A stretch of 64,000 nucleotides of DNA. It comes from Porphyromonadaceae bacterium (GTDB lineage: Bacteria; Bacteroidota; Bacteroidia; Bacteroidales; Dysgonomonadaceae). Location: the NCBI GenBank assembly GCA_022840285.1, contig JALHIE010000010.1:11161-75160 (forward strand), written 5' to 3'. The position numbers and the translations under genes are program-made. Below the pieces are notes generated by a model, which had not been told where the DNA came from, did no database searches, and saw only the letters and a program-made list of their open reading frames with translations. Shown in pieces: positions 53,113 through 61,225 of the stretch; within the stretch, counting starts at the first letter, position 1; every line of letters begins with the position of its first letter.

Positions 53113-54299
53113 ATGACGAAGATAAAAGTACAAAACCCTGTCGTGGAACTCGACGGCGATGAGATGACCCGGATTATCTGGTCATTTATCAAGCAGCAGT
53201 TGATATTGCCGTACCTCGATGTGGATATAAAATATTATGATCTGAGCATTCAGAACCGGGATGCCACCCATGACCAGGTTACGGTTGATGCCGCAGAAGC
53301 TATCAAAAAATATAACGTGGGCATCAAGTGTGCGACCATCACACCCGATGAAGTGCGGGTTAAAGAGTTTGGACTGAAGCATATGTGGAAATCTCCCAAC
53401 GGAACCATCCGGAACATCGTGGGAGGAACAGTTTTTCGTGAACCCATCATTTGCTCCAATGTCCCCCGGTACGTTCCGGGATGGACGCAACCGATCATTA
53501 TCGGGCGTCATGCGTTCGGTGACCAGTATCGTGCCACGGATAAGGTCGTTAAAGGAAAAGGCAGGCTGAAGCTGACTTTCACCGCTGAAAACGGAGAAGT
53601 ACAGGAGTGGGAGGTTTATGATTTCAAAGGAGACGGCGTGGCCATGGCCATGTTCAATACCGATGAATCAATTTATGGATTTGCCCGTTCGTCGTTTCAA
53701 ATGGCGCTGACCAAAAAATATCCGCTCTACATGTCGACCAAAAATACCATTTTGAAAGCATACGATGGTCGCTTCAAGGATATTTTCCAGGAAGTGTACG
53801 AAAATGAGTTCAGGGTGTTGTTCCAGGAAGCCGGAATTACCTATGAACACCGTCTGATCGATGACATGGTGGCATCAGCGATGAAGTGGAACGGCGGCTT
53901 TGTGTGGGCCTGTAAGAATTACGACGGGGATGTACAGTCGGACACCGTAGCACAGGGTTTCGGATCGTTGGGAATGATGTCGTCGGTTTTGGTAACGCCC
54001 GATGGGCGTACTGTGGAAGCTGAAGCAGCACACGGGACGGTTACGCGCCATTATCGTCAGCATCAGTTTTTGCGTGGACGCGCGGCTTGGAACACCGCGG
54101 AAAACTTGATGGCAACCAAGAGCTTATCGATTTCTGCCAAAAACTGGAACAGGTGTGCGTGGCAACCGTTGAGAACGGAGAGATGACCAAAGACCTGGCA
54201 ATGTTGGTTTATGGTGATGATACAAATGGAAAATACCTGAATACGCAGGATTTCCTGGCTGCGCTAAAGCGCAATCTGGATAAAAAGTCAGGGAGTTAA
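53113..54299 (+). pseudogene. NADP-type isocitrate dehydrogenase (type II), broken by a deletion and frameshift
   Basis: From ATG 53113 it is the eukaryotic-like subfamily: NPVVELDGDEMTRIIW, then IKCATITPDEVRVKEFGL and KSPNGTIRNIVGGTVFREP. These are intact up to EAAHGTVTRHYRQHQ (54066). The frame then shifts: FAWTRGLEHRGKLDGNQ continues 2 bases later in another frame to a TAA at 54299. Relatives have about 13 residues, ending in an Ile, between these two parts, so about 37 bases are missing. The lost stretch contains part of the coenzyme site. As read, the first frame ends in an unrelated tail at 54186. The gene sits one base after gltA. Loss would leave only the NAD-type icd. Confidence 0.87.
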
Positions 54300-55085
54300 T
54301 CCCTGAATCGTCGCGTCAACTCCCCGTACTCGTCGATACGGCGATCGCGAAAGAAAGGCCACCAGCGACGGACGTTTTCGGTACGGGTTTTATCAATTTC
54401 TACAACTTGAGTCGTTTCTTCTTCCGCTGCCTGAAATAGGAATTCGCCTTGCTGCAATGACCGGAATGCCGTTTGCTACGGCGTGCCCGCGCTGAACAGT
54501 AATCCACGCTTCACGTTGACGATTCTTTTCGTCTTCGGTATCGGAGGACTCATAGCCGATAGCGGTGGGGTAGATGAGCACTTCTGCTCCCGCTAAAGCC
54601 ATCATTCGGGCAGCCTCGGGATACCATTGGTCCCAGCAGACCAGCACACCAAGTTTTCCCACCGATGTATCTATGGGGTTAAAACCCATGTCGCCGGGAG
54701 CGAAATAAAATTTTTCGTAATAGGCCGGATCGTCGGGTATATGCATTTTGCGGTATTTTCCGGCTATTGTTCCATCTTTTTCAATGACCACAGCTGTATT
54801 GTGATACAGCCCAGGAGCCCGTTTTTCGAAAAGAGATAACAGGATAACCACTCCCAGCTCTTTTGCCAGTTGGCCAAATGAATGGGTGGAAGGGCCCGGA
54901 ATGGTCTCTGCCTGGTCGAATATACCCGTCTCTTCGGTCTGACAAAAGTACAGTCCGTTATGCAACTCCTGTAACACAATTAGGTCTGCTCCTTTCGATG
55001 CCAGGTCGCGGATTTTTGACTGCAATCGCGAAACGTTCTCGTTTCTGTCTGTCGTGTTGGCTTGTTGTATTATTCCGATTTTCAT
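54296..55085 (-). pseudogene. aguB: N-carbamoylputrescine amidase, broken by a deletion and frameshift
   Basis: Nitrilase-fold enzyme converting N-carbamoylputrescine to putrescine. The N-terminal part from ATG 55085 has the whole triad: Glu in LIVLQELHNG, Lys in GKYRKMHIPDDP, Cys in VLVCWDQWYPEAARM. After ANGIPVIA, near 54455, the frame shifts to QQGEFLFQAAEEE and runs through NVRRWWPFFRDRRIDEYG to a TAA at 54298-54296. Relatives have about 27 more residues at the junction, including a conserved Asn-Arg and a Phe-Trp-Gly strand, so roughly 80 bases seem to be missing. As read, the first frame ends at 54393. The 3' end overlaps the broken idh gene by 4 bases. Confidence 0.85.
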
Positions 55086-55146
55086 ATGTTGTCTGGTTGG
55101 TAGAAAAAATCCGCCTGGCGCCGGCGGAAGAATAGTAAATCCTAAA

Positions 55147-56169
55147 TCAAATAAAACCTTTCGGAAATTGCATCGTTACACAGTGGAGTGAGCCGTGTTG
55201 CTTGATCAAAGGCAGAGAATCGACGCCGATTATTTCACGGTCGGGGAAAGCTTTCTGTAGCTGTATTCTTGCCGTTTCGTCTTTTGCGGATGCATAAGTA
55301 GGCATTAAAACAGCATCGTTGATAATCAGAAAATTGGCGTAAGTGGCGGGAAGTCTATAGCCGTCATGATACACAGCGTCCGCCATGGGTAGCGGAATTA
55401 ACCTGTAAGGCTTCCCTTCGGTGGTTTTGAACGATCCCAGTTCATTTTCCATACGCTTGAGTTCATCGAAATGCTCGTCGGTTTTATCGTCACATTTTAC
55501 GTATGCGATAGTCTGTTCGTCGCAAAATCGGGCAAGTGTATCCACGTGGCTGTCGGTGTCGTCTCCGGCCAAATAACCGTGGTTGAGCCACAAAATCCGA
55601 TGCACCCCGAATGTTGATTTCAGGTACTCGTCAATCTCCTCCAGCATCATTGGCTGATTGCGGTTAGGGGCCATCAGGCATTGCGATGTGGTAAGCAACG
55701 TTCCCTTTCCGTTCGATTCTATTGAACCGCCTTCCAGAATAAATCTTTTCTTGCTTGTATATTGAACCTCGGGTTTGAATTCTTCTTGACGGAAAAGATG
55801 TTGTGTGATTTGATTGTCGTGGTTGGCGGCAAACTTAAGTCCCCAACCGTTAAAACCGAAATCGAAAAGCATTGGTTTCCCATTGATAAAAACCGAAATA
55901 GCACCGTGGTCACGCGACCAGGTATCGTTGCTTTTCAGTTCCGACGTAATAAGATTTTTACGTTCTTGAGGCGTGAAATATTTCACAACCTCGTCTTCTT
56001 CCGGGCATACGACCAGCAGCTTTTCCCTTTTCAGAATTTCTTTCGAAAACGTCACATAACATTCCGTAACTTCCTCCAAGGTGTCGAACCAGTCAGTACC
56101 GGCGTGAGGCCAGGTGACCAACACACCGCTCTGCGGATACCATTCCGGCGGAAAAACAACGTTGTTCAT
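55147..56169 (-). CDS. aguA: Agmatine deiminase
   Basis: Converts agmatine to N-carbamoylputrescine. A 340-residue member of the peptidylarginine deiminase-like fold. The active-site Cys330 lies in HGSLHCVTMQFPKG at the C-terminus. TWPHAGTDW near residue 19, WSRDHGAISVF near 84 and NHGYLAGDDTDSHVDTLARF near 197 carry the acidic and His residues. It begins 6 bases before the lpxA stop, in the same direction, and aguB follows 61 bases later. Arginine-derived putrescine synthesis is the likely role. With aguB broken as read, the second step would fail. Confidence 0.94.
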   Translation of the reverse strand: MNNVVFPPEWYPQSGVLVTWPHAGTDWFDTLEEVTECYVTFSKEILKREKLLVVCPEEDEVVKYFTPQERKNLITSELKSNDTWSRDHGAISVFINGKPMLFDFGFNGWGLKFAANHDNQITQHLFRQEEFKPEVQYTSKKRFILEGGSIESNGKGTLLTTSQCLMAPNRNQPMMLEEIDEYLKSTFGVHRILWLNHGYLAGDDTDSHVDTLARFCDEQTIAYVKCDDKTDEHFDELKRMENELGSFKTTEGKPYRLIPLPMADAVYHDGYRLPATYANFLIINDAVLMPTYASAKDETARIQLQKAFPDREIIGVDSLPLIKQHGSLHCVTMQFPKGFI

Positions 56170-56175
56170 CGATTC

Positions 56176-56964
56176 TTATCCTTCCATATTTCCGCGAATA
56201 ATTCCGCGGGACGAATTTTTGACGAAATCAATGATATGATTTCGCTCTTTCGTTTCCGGCAATTCGTTCTCAATTCTTTCCAGCGCCTGTGTGGTGTTGT
56301 ATCCAGCTAAATACAGATACCTGTATACATCCTGGATGGAATTTATCACTTCACTTGAAAATCCCCTGCGTCGTAACCCAACAAAATTCAACCCGACATA
56401 AGTAAGCGGTTCGCGGCCGACCATAGTATAGGGAGGAATATCTTTCGGAACTTTGGAGCCACCCTGTATCATCGTGTGCGCACCAATTCGTGAAAACTGA
56501 TGCACAAGTGTTCCGCCGCTGAGGATGGCGTAATCATCAATTTCTACTTCTCCGGCCAGTTGCGTGGCGTTTCCCAGGATAACGAAATCTTTTAAAACGC
56601 AATCGTGTGCCACGTGACTGTATGCCATCAACAGGCAGTCGTTGCCAACAGTTGTTTCTCCCCGCGATGCTGTGCCTCGATTCACCGTTACACACTCGCG
56701 GACGGAAGTTCTGTCACCAACAATGGCTAACGATTCTTCACCCTTGAATTTCAGGTCCTGAGGAACAGCGGAAATGGTAGCGTGAGGGAAAATGGTGCAA
56801 TTCTTCCCGATACGTGCACCAAAAAGAACGGTTGCATATGGCATTACAACTGTTCCTTCATCAATTTCAACATTTCTGTCGATGTATGCAAAGGGTTCAA
56901 TGACAACGTCTCTGCCTATTTTGGCTTCGGGATGAACAAATGCCAGTGAAGATATGTTACTCAT
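56176..56964 (-). CDS. lpxA: UDP-N-acetylglucosamine acyltransferase
   Basis: First step of lipid A synthesis, transferring a 3-hydroxyacyl chain to UDP-GlcNAc. A 262-residue left-handed beta-helix built from hexapeptide repeats (e.g. VVIEPF, VVMPYA, CTIFPH). The catalytic His lies in YSHVAHDCVL near residue 126, and HQFSRIGAHTMIQGGSKV is the later signature block. The C-terminal helices (about 190-262) complete the trimer fold. It lies 18 bases after lpxC-fabZ, and lpxD is further upstream on the same strand. Confidence 0.96.
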   Translation of the reverse strand: MSNISSLAFVHPEAKIGRDVVIEPFAYIDRNVEIDEGTVVMPYATVLFGARIGKNCTIFPHATISAVPQDLKFKGEESLAIVGDRTSVRECVTVNRGTASRGETTVGNDCLLMAYSHVAHDCVLKDFVILGNATQLAGEVEIDDYAILSGGTLVHQFSRIGAHTMIQGGSKVPKDIPPYTMVGREPLTYVGLNFVGLRRRGFSSEVINSIQDVYRYLYLAGYNTTQALERIENELPETKERNHIIDFVKNSSRGIIRGNMEG

Positions 56965-56982
56965 AACTTAACTTGTTGATTA

Positions 56983-58362
56983 TTACTTGTTTTTGATTAT
57001 TTGAGCGGTGAAGTCGGCTTCCGAAACGATTTTGTCTCCTACAAAAGCGAGGCCGCGCATGGTGGCGATACCCCTGCGAACTTCCGACGAAAACTCCACT
57101 TTAAAAAGAATGGTATCGCCGGGAACGACCTTACTCCGGAATTTCACATTATCAATTTTTAGGAAATAAGTCGAATATCTTTCAGGTTCGTCAAGTCCGG
57201 AAAGCACAAGCAACCCTCCTGTCTGAGCCATGGCTTCTACTTGCAAAACTCCGGGCATAACCGGTTCATCGGGGAAATGGCCGACGAAATAAGGCTCGTC
57301 GTTGGTGATGTTCTTTACGCCTACTATATAACTTTCGGTTTGTTCAATTACTTTGTCCACCATCAAGAAAGGATAACGGTGTGGCAACAATTGTTTGACA
57401 CGATTAATGTCCATCAGTGGTTCGAGGTTGGGGTCGTAAAACGGTGCTTGATTTTTGTTTTTTATCTCCCGGCGGATAAGCCTCGCCAGTTGATTGTTGA
57501 TTTTATGTCCCGGACGTGTAGCAATAAGCCGTCCTTTTATAGGTTTCCCTATCAGTGACATGTCTCCGATTATATCGAGCAGTTTATGCCGGGCAGGTTC
57601 GTTGGGAAATGCCAACTCGCGGTGATTCAGATAACCCAGCTGGTTTGCATCCATGCGTGGAACGTTTAGTTCATCAGCTATTTCGTCTAACTCGTTCTGA
57701 GGGAGCTTTCTTTCGTAAATAACGATAGCATTATCCAGGTTTCCGCCTTTGATCAAGCCTGCCTGACGCAGTTTTTGGATTTCACGAACAAAAACAAACG
57801 TGCGTGCTGGTGCAATTTCTGTAGCAAAATTCTCCAGCGATTCCAGACTGGCATATTGATTGGGGATATATTGTGATTCGAATTCTATGTTGGAATTGAT
57901 TGCAAAACCGTCATCCGGAAGTAACGTGATTTTCGAGCCGGTTTCGGGATCGGAGACTTCAATTTTTTTTCGTACAACAAAAAAGTCTTTCTCTTTTTCC
58001 TGTTCAACAATACCTGCTTTTTCAATAGCACGAATATATTCTATTGCGCTTCCGTCAAGAATGGGAAATTCCGGTGCGTTCACTTCGATAAGACAGTTGT
58101 CTATGCCAAGTGCATAAAGTGTTGAAAATGCATGTTCAACAGTACTGACGGTGACATTATCTACCCCCAAAACCGTGCCTCGCTGGGTGTGGACAACATT
58201 TTCGGCCACCGCTTCGATAACAGGCTGATCCTCCAAGTCAACACGTTTGATCCGGTATCCGGAATCAACGGACGCAGGATTGAATGTTATTTCAATTTTG
58301 TAACCTGTATGAAGCCCCTGGCCTTTTAGCGTAAAGCTGGATTTTAATGTTTTTTGTTTCAC
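56983..58362 (-). CDS. Fused LpxC deacetylase and FabZ dehydratase
   Basis: A 459-residue bifunctional enzyme common in Bacteroidota. The N-terminal LpxC domain (about 1-300) commits the cell to lipid A synthesis. It starts LKSSFTLKGQGLHTG and holds zinc ligands in VEHAFSTLYALG and HKLLDIIGDMSLIG. A short linker leads to the FabZ domain (about 315-459), with LLPHRYPFLMVDKV and the catalytic His in GHFPDEPVMPGVLQVEAMAQ (the middle part). FabZ dehydrates 3-hydroxyacyl-ACP, so the fusion places both users of the 3-hydroxyacyl pool on one chain. It is intact in length. Confidence 0.96.
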   Translation of the reverse strand: MKQKTLKSSFTLKGQGLHTGYKIEITFNPASVDSGYRIKRVDLEDQPVIEAVAENVVHTQRGTVLGVDNVTVSTVEHAFSTLYALGIDNCLIEVNAPEFPILDGSAIEYIRAIEKAGIVEQEKEKDFFVVRKKIEVSDPETGSKITLLPDDGFAINSNIEFESQYIPNQYASLESLENFATEIAPARTFVFVREIQKLRQAGLIKGGNLDNAIVIYERKLPQNELDEIADELNVPRMDANQLGYLNHRELAFPNEPARHKLLDIIGDMSLIGKPIKGRLIATRPGHKINNQLARLIRREIKNKNQAPFYDPNLEPLMDINRVKQLLPHRYPFLMVDKVIEQTESYIVGVKNITNDEPYFVGHFPDEPVMPGVLQVEAMAQTGGLLVLSGLDEPERYSTYFLKIDNVKFRSKVVPGDTILFKVEFSSEVRRGIATMRGLAFVGDKIVSEADFTAQIIKNK

Positions 58363-58403
58363 CTTGTTATATCAATAAAATTTTTTTTAACTGAATAATC
58401 CGG

Positions 58404-58411
58404 CAAAGATA
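58404..58411 (-). promoter_or_regulatory. Candidate -7 promoter element before lpxC-fabZ
   Basis: The minus strand reads TATCTTTG followed by C, a full match to the -7 consensus, 42 bases before the ATG at 58362. It suggests that lpxC-fabZ, lpxA and perhaps aguA-aguB can be transcribed apart from lpxD. Confidence 0.55.
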
Positions 58412-58481
58412 CAACTTTGCCTCGAAAAGTATGGTTTTGGTCTTCCCGTTAGGTTTTTTTAGCAAAAAGCGTTGTCTTTTA

Positions 58482-59519
58482 TCAGGGAAGCTGTTTTTTT
58501 AGCTCCATGATTTCTTTTTCCAGCGCGTTTATTTGGCGATACATGTCGGGCAGTTTTGGAATGATGATGCTCGATTTAAAATAGTTTTTTATTGAATACG
58601 CTGGCGATCCCATCACTTCCGAACCTTCAGGCGTGTTACTGATAATTCCGGATTGCGCACCGATCTGTGAATGACTTCCGATGGTTATGTGCCCGCCTAT
58701 TCCGACCTGCCCGCCTAAAACACAACTTTCACCAATCTTGGTCGATCCGGCGATTCCTACTTGAGCTGCCATAACTGTGTTCTTCCCGATTTCGCAATTG
58801 TGTGCGACTTGTATTAAATTATCGAGTTTTACTCCCCGGTGAATGATGGTCGATCCCATGACGGCTCTATCTATAGTAGTATTGGCTCCAATTTCTACAT
58901 CGTCCTCCAGAAGCACGTTTCCGATCTGCTGGATTTTGTGGTAAATACCTTCCTGTTTGCTGAAACCGAATCCGTCTGCACCAATTACAGCCCCAGCATG
59001 TAAGATACAGTTATCGCCGATTACACAACTGTGATAGATTTTTACTCCGGCATAAATAGTAACATCATTTCCAATTCTCACGTTATCGCCGATATACGCC
59101 TGCGGATAAATTTTTACGTTCTCCCCCACCTGCACGTTTTCTCCGATGTAGGCAAACGCACCGACATAAACATTTTCACCTAATTTAGCCGTTGGCGAGA
59201 CGAAAGACATCTCTTCGATTCCCGTTTTTTTTGGAGCTAAGCTGTTAACTAAATCCAACAGGGAAGCCAATGCAGCATATGCGTCTGGAACTTTGATCAA
59301 TGTGGCGGAAACAGCTTTTTCCGGTGTAAAATCATTGTTTACCAATACAATATCTGCCTTGGTTTCATAAATATAGTGTGTGTACTTTGGGTTGGAAAGA
59401 AAAGCAATGGTTCGTGGTTTTCCCTCTTCTATCTTTGCAAAATTATCGACTTCTACGTCCGGGTTTCCTATTATGTCCCCCTTTAAAAAGTCGGCAATTT
59501 GTTGGGCTGTAAAGGTCAT
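58482..59519 (-). CDS. lpxD: UDP-3-O-acylglucosamine N-acyltransferase
   Basis: Third step of lipid A synthesis, adding the second 3-hydroxyacyl chain. The 345-residue protein has an N-terminal uridine-binding domain (about 1-100, FTAQQIADFLKGDIIGNPD) and a long left-handed beta-helix of hexapeptide repeats. The catalytic His is expected in LIQVAHNCEIGKNTVMAAQ (near residue 240). The C-terminal helix is short. It is 119 bases upstream of lpxC-fabZ on the same strand, which has its own likely promoter. Confidence 0.96.
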   Translation of the reverse strand: MTFTAQQIADFLKGDIIGNPDVEVDNFAKIEEGKPRTIAFLSNPKYTHYIYETKADIVLVNNDFTPEKAVSATLIKVPDAYAALASLLDLVNSLAPKKTGIEEMSFVSPTAKLGENVYVGAFAYIGENVQVGENVKIYPQAYIGDNVRIGNDVTIYAGVKIYHSCVIGDNCILHAGAVIGADGFGFSKQEGIYHKIQQIGNVLLEDDVEIGANTTIDRAVMGSTIIHRGVKLDNLIQVAHNCEIGKNTVMAAQVGIAGSTKIGESCVLGGQVGIGGHITIGSHSQIGAQSGIISNTPEGSEVMGSPAYSIKNYFKSSIIIPKLPDMYRQINALEKEIMELKKQLP

Positions 59520-59613
59520 TTACTCTGTTTTATTGGGTTTAAAAATGCAAATTAACAAATAAAAATCTAACAGACAAAGTTAAGCGTACAGAAAATGTTT
59601 AGTTGAGATAAAT

Positions 59614-59644
59614 TTTGCAGATTTAAAAATAAAAAGTACCTTTG
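59614..59644 (+). promoter_or_regulatory. tRNA-Pro promoter
   Basis: TTTG at 59614-59617, a 19-base spacer, and TACCTTTG at 59637-59644. This is the best match to the Bacteroidota promoter in the window. The tRNA begins 12 bases after the -7 box. Confidence 0.8.
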
Positions 59645-59656
59645 CATTCACTTTTT

Positions 59657-59732
59657 CGGGATGTAGCTCAGTCCGGTTTAGAGTACTCGTCTGGGGGGCG
59701 AGTGGTCGCTGGTTCGAATCCAGTCATCCCGA
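59657..59732 (+). tRNA. tRNA-Pro (anticodon GGG)
   Basis: A 76-base cloverleaf. The acceptor stem is CGGGATG with CATCCCG and discriminator A. The D arm is GCTC/GAGT. The anticodon arm CTCGT/GCGAG encloses the loop CTGGGGG, giving anticodon GGG for proline codons CCC and CCT. The T arm is GCTGG-TTCGAAT-CCAGT. CCA is not encoded. A strong promoter lies before it and a strong terminator after it, so it is a single-gene transcript. Confidence 0.93.
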
Positions 59733-59741
59733 CTGATTTTT

Positions 59742-59778
59742 AAGCAATTGCGCCATTTGCCGCAGTTGCTTTTTTTTT
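59742..59778 (+). terminator. Rho-independent terminator of tRNA-Pro
   Basis: An 11-base stem (59742-59752 with 59761-59771, one T-G pair) with an 8-base loop, followed by a T-run to 59778. Confidence 0.85.
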
Positions 59779-59866
59779 GTATGATATCTTGAATCCGCAG
59801 CACCGGAAAAAGGTCTTCTTTTTGGTTAAAAATAACTCTTCTTGATTTTATTTCGGGAATAATATA

Positions 59867-59874
59867 TATATTTG
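59867..59874 (+). promoter_or_regulatory. Candidate -7 promoter element of the amino-sugar regulator gene
   Basis: TATATTTG matches TAnnTTTG, with CTTG 22 bases upstream as a poor -33 box. It would give a leader of about 90 bases that contains a short open frame. Confidence 0.45.
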
Positions 59875-59901
59875 AGGATATTTTAATTTTTTTTTCGCAG
59901 A

Positions 59902-59970
59902 ATGAGAGTCATTGCTGCTGATGTTGACGCTATAGACGAGAATAAAAAACTGAATACAAAAAATAAATGA
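59902..59970 (+). CDS. Possible 22-residue leader peptide overlapping the regulator start
   Basis: An ATG at 59902 opens a frame of 22 codons (MRVIAADVDAIDENKK, then a short Lys/Asn-rich end). Its TGA overlaps the ATG of the XylR-like gene (ATGA, 59967-59970). The overlap and its place in the predicted leader suggest a coupled upstream open frame. There is no homology evidence, and codon use in so short a frame is not informative. It may be chance. Confidence 0.35.
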   Translation: MRVIAADVDAIDENKKLNTKNK

Positions 59971-61139
59971 AAAGAGTTCTAATACTTATTGATTACTCCA
60001 GTGAGTTCAGCCGCCGGTTACTGAGGGGGTTGATTCAATACGCCCATGAGCACGGACCCTGGTTGTTTTACAGGCTACCCACTTATTATAAGACGATGTA
60101 TGGAAAGGAGGGTATAATTGAGTGGGCAAAAAGCTGGAAAGCCGATGCAATCCTGGCTCGTTGGGACCATGAGGGAACCAATCTGTTGGCCACTTTAAAC
60201 ATACCCATCGTGCTGCAAAATTACAAATCCAGAAGTCCTTATTTTTCCAACCTGACCGGAGATTATGTGGGGACCGGAATGATGGCTGCAAATTTTTTCA
60301 TTAAGCGCCGTTTCCGCAACTTCGCGTTTTACGGTAACAAAGGCGTGATTTGGTCACAGGAGAGAGCGGAGGGCTTTAAGAAAGAGGTTGAGAAAGCCGA
60401 AGGCAATTTCTTTTGCTTTGAAAGTGAAGATTTGGGGGGCAAAGAGTGGAGCAGCTCCTATGCCGAATTGGACGAATGGCTTTTATCTCTTCCAAAACCC
60501 GTAGGTCTCTTTGCCTGTGACGACGATTTTGCGTTAAGGATATCTCAAATTTGCAAGATCAATAACATAAAAATTCCCGAAGAGATTTCCCTGTTGGGAG
60601 TGGATAACGATGAGCTGATCTGCCACCTTTCCGATCCTCCCCTGTCATCCATTGTAACGGACGTGGAAAAAGGCGGGTATGAAGCCGGAAGATTAATCGA
60701 CCGGATGTTTAAGGGTGAGATTAAGGAACCGACAAATATTTTTATAAAACCTACCCGGTTTGAATTGAGAAAATCGACCGAGAAATATGATGTCTCCAAT
60801 GAGTATATTTCTCAAGTTGTCCATTTTATTGAAGATCACTTTACTTCGGACATCAATATTGAGTCGTTTTCTGAACTTGTTCCACTCTCGCGGCGTAACC
60901 TTGAATTGAAATTTAAAGAAGAGATGGGGACTACTATTTATCAATTTATACTGGGTCGCAGAATTGACTATTTTGCTAACCTGTTGCTTACTACTGACAG
61001 GACTTTATACGATATGGCCCTGGAGTCCGGATTCAATGATTGTAAAAACATATCCCGTATTTTTAAAAAAATGAAGGGATATACTCCCATTGAGTACCGC
61101 AAAAAATACTTTAATGTAGATATAGCCAACGTTTTTTGA
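59967..61139 (+). CDS. XylR-like AraC-family transcription regulator
   Basis: A 390-residue regulator with an N-terminal periplasmic-binding-protein-like sensor domain (about 1-270, starting RVLILIDYSSEFSRRLLRGL) and a C-terminal AraC-type double helix-turn-helix (about 285-385, LSRRNLELKFKEEMG and YDMALESGFNDCKNISRIFKKMKGYTP, the latter in parts). This is the architecture of XylR, which binds a sugar and activates uptake and catabolic genes. Here it precedes an MFS transporter, nagA and a nagB-like gene, so the ligand is probably N-acetylglucosamine or its phosphate (inference). Confidence 0.9.
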   Translation: MKRVLILIDYSSEFSRRLLRGLIQYAHEHGPWLFYRLPTYYKTMYGKEGIIEWAKSWKADAILARWDHEGTNLLATLNIPIVLQNYKSRSPYFSNLTGDYVGTGMMAANFFIKRRFRNFAFYGNKGVIWSQERAEGFKKEVEKAEGNFFCFESEDLGGKEWSSSYAELDEWLLSLPKPVGLFACDDDFALRISQICKINNIKIPEEISLLGVDNDELICHLSDPPLSSIVTDVEKGGYEAGRLIDRMFKGEIKEPTNIFIKPTRFELRKSTEKYDVSNEYISQVVHFIEDHFTSDINIESFSELVPLSRRNLELKFKEEMGTTIYQFILGRRIDYFANLLLTTDRTLYDMALESGFNDCKNISRIFKKMKGYTPIEYRKKYFNVDIANVF

Positions 61140-61183
61140 AGAAAGTTATTCGTTATTAAGGCTGTATTTAGCTTGTTTTAAAA

Positions 61184-61191
61184 TATTTTTG
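61184..61191 (+). promoter_or_regulatory. Candidate -7 promoter element of the amino-sugar transport operon
   Basis: TATTTTTG matches TAnnTTTG, 34 bases before the first ATG of the MFS gene. It would let the transport and catabolic genes be driven separately from the regulator gene. Confidence 0.45.
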
Positions 61192-61225
61192 CACTTTCCG
61201 AGGTGCCCAACACGCTTAATGTCGA

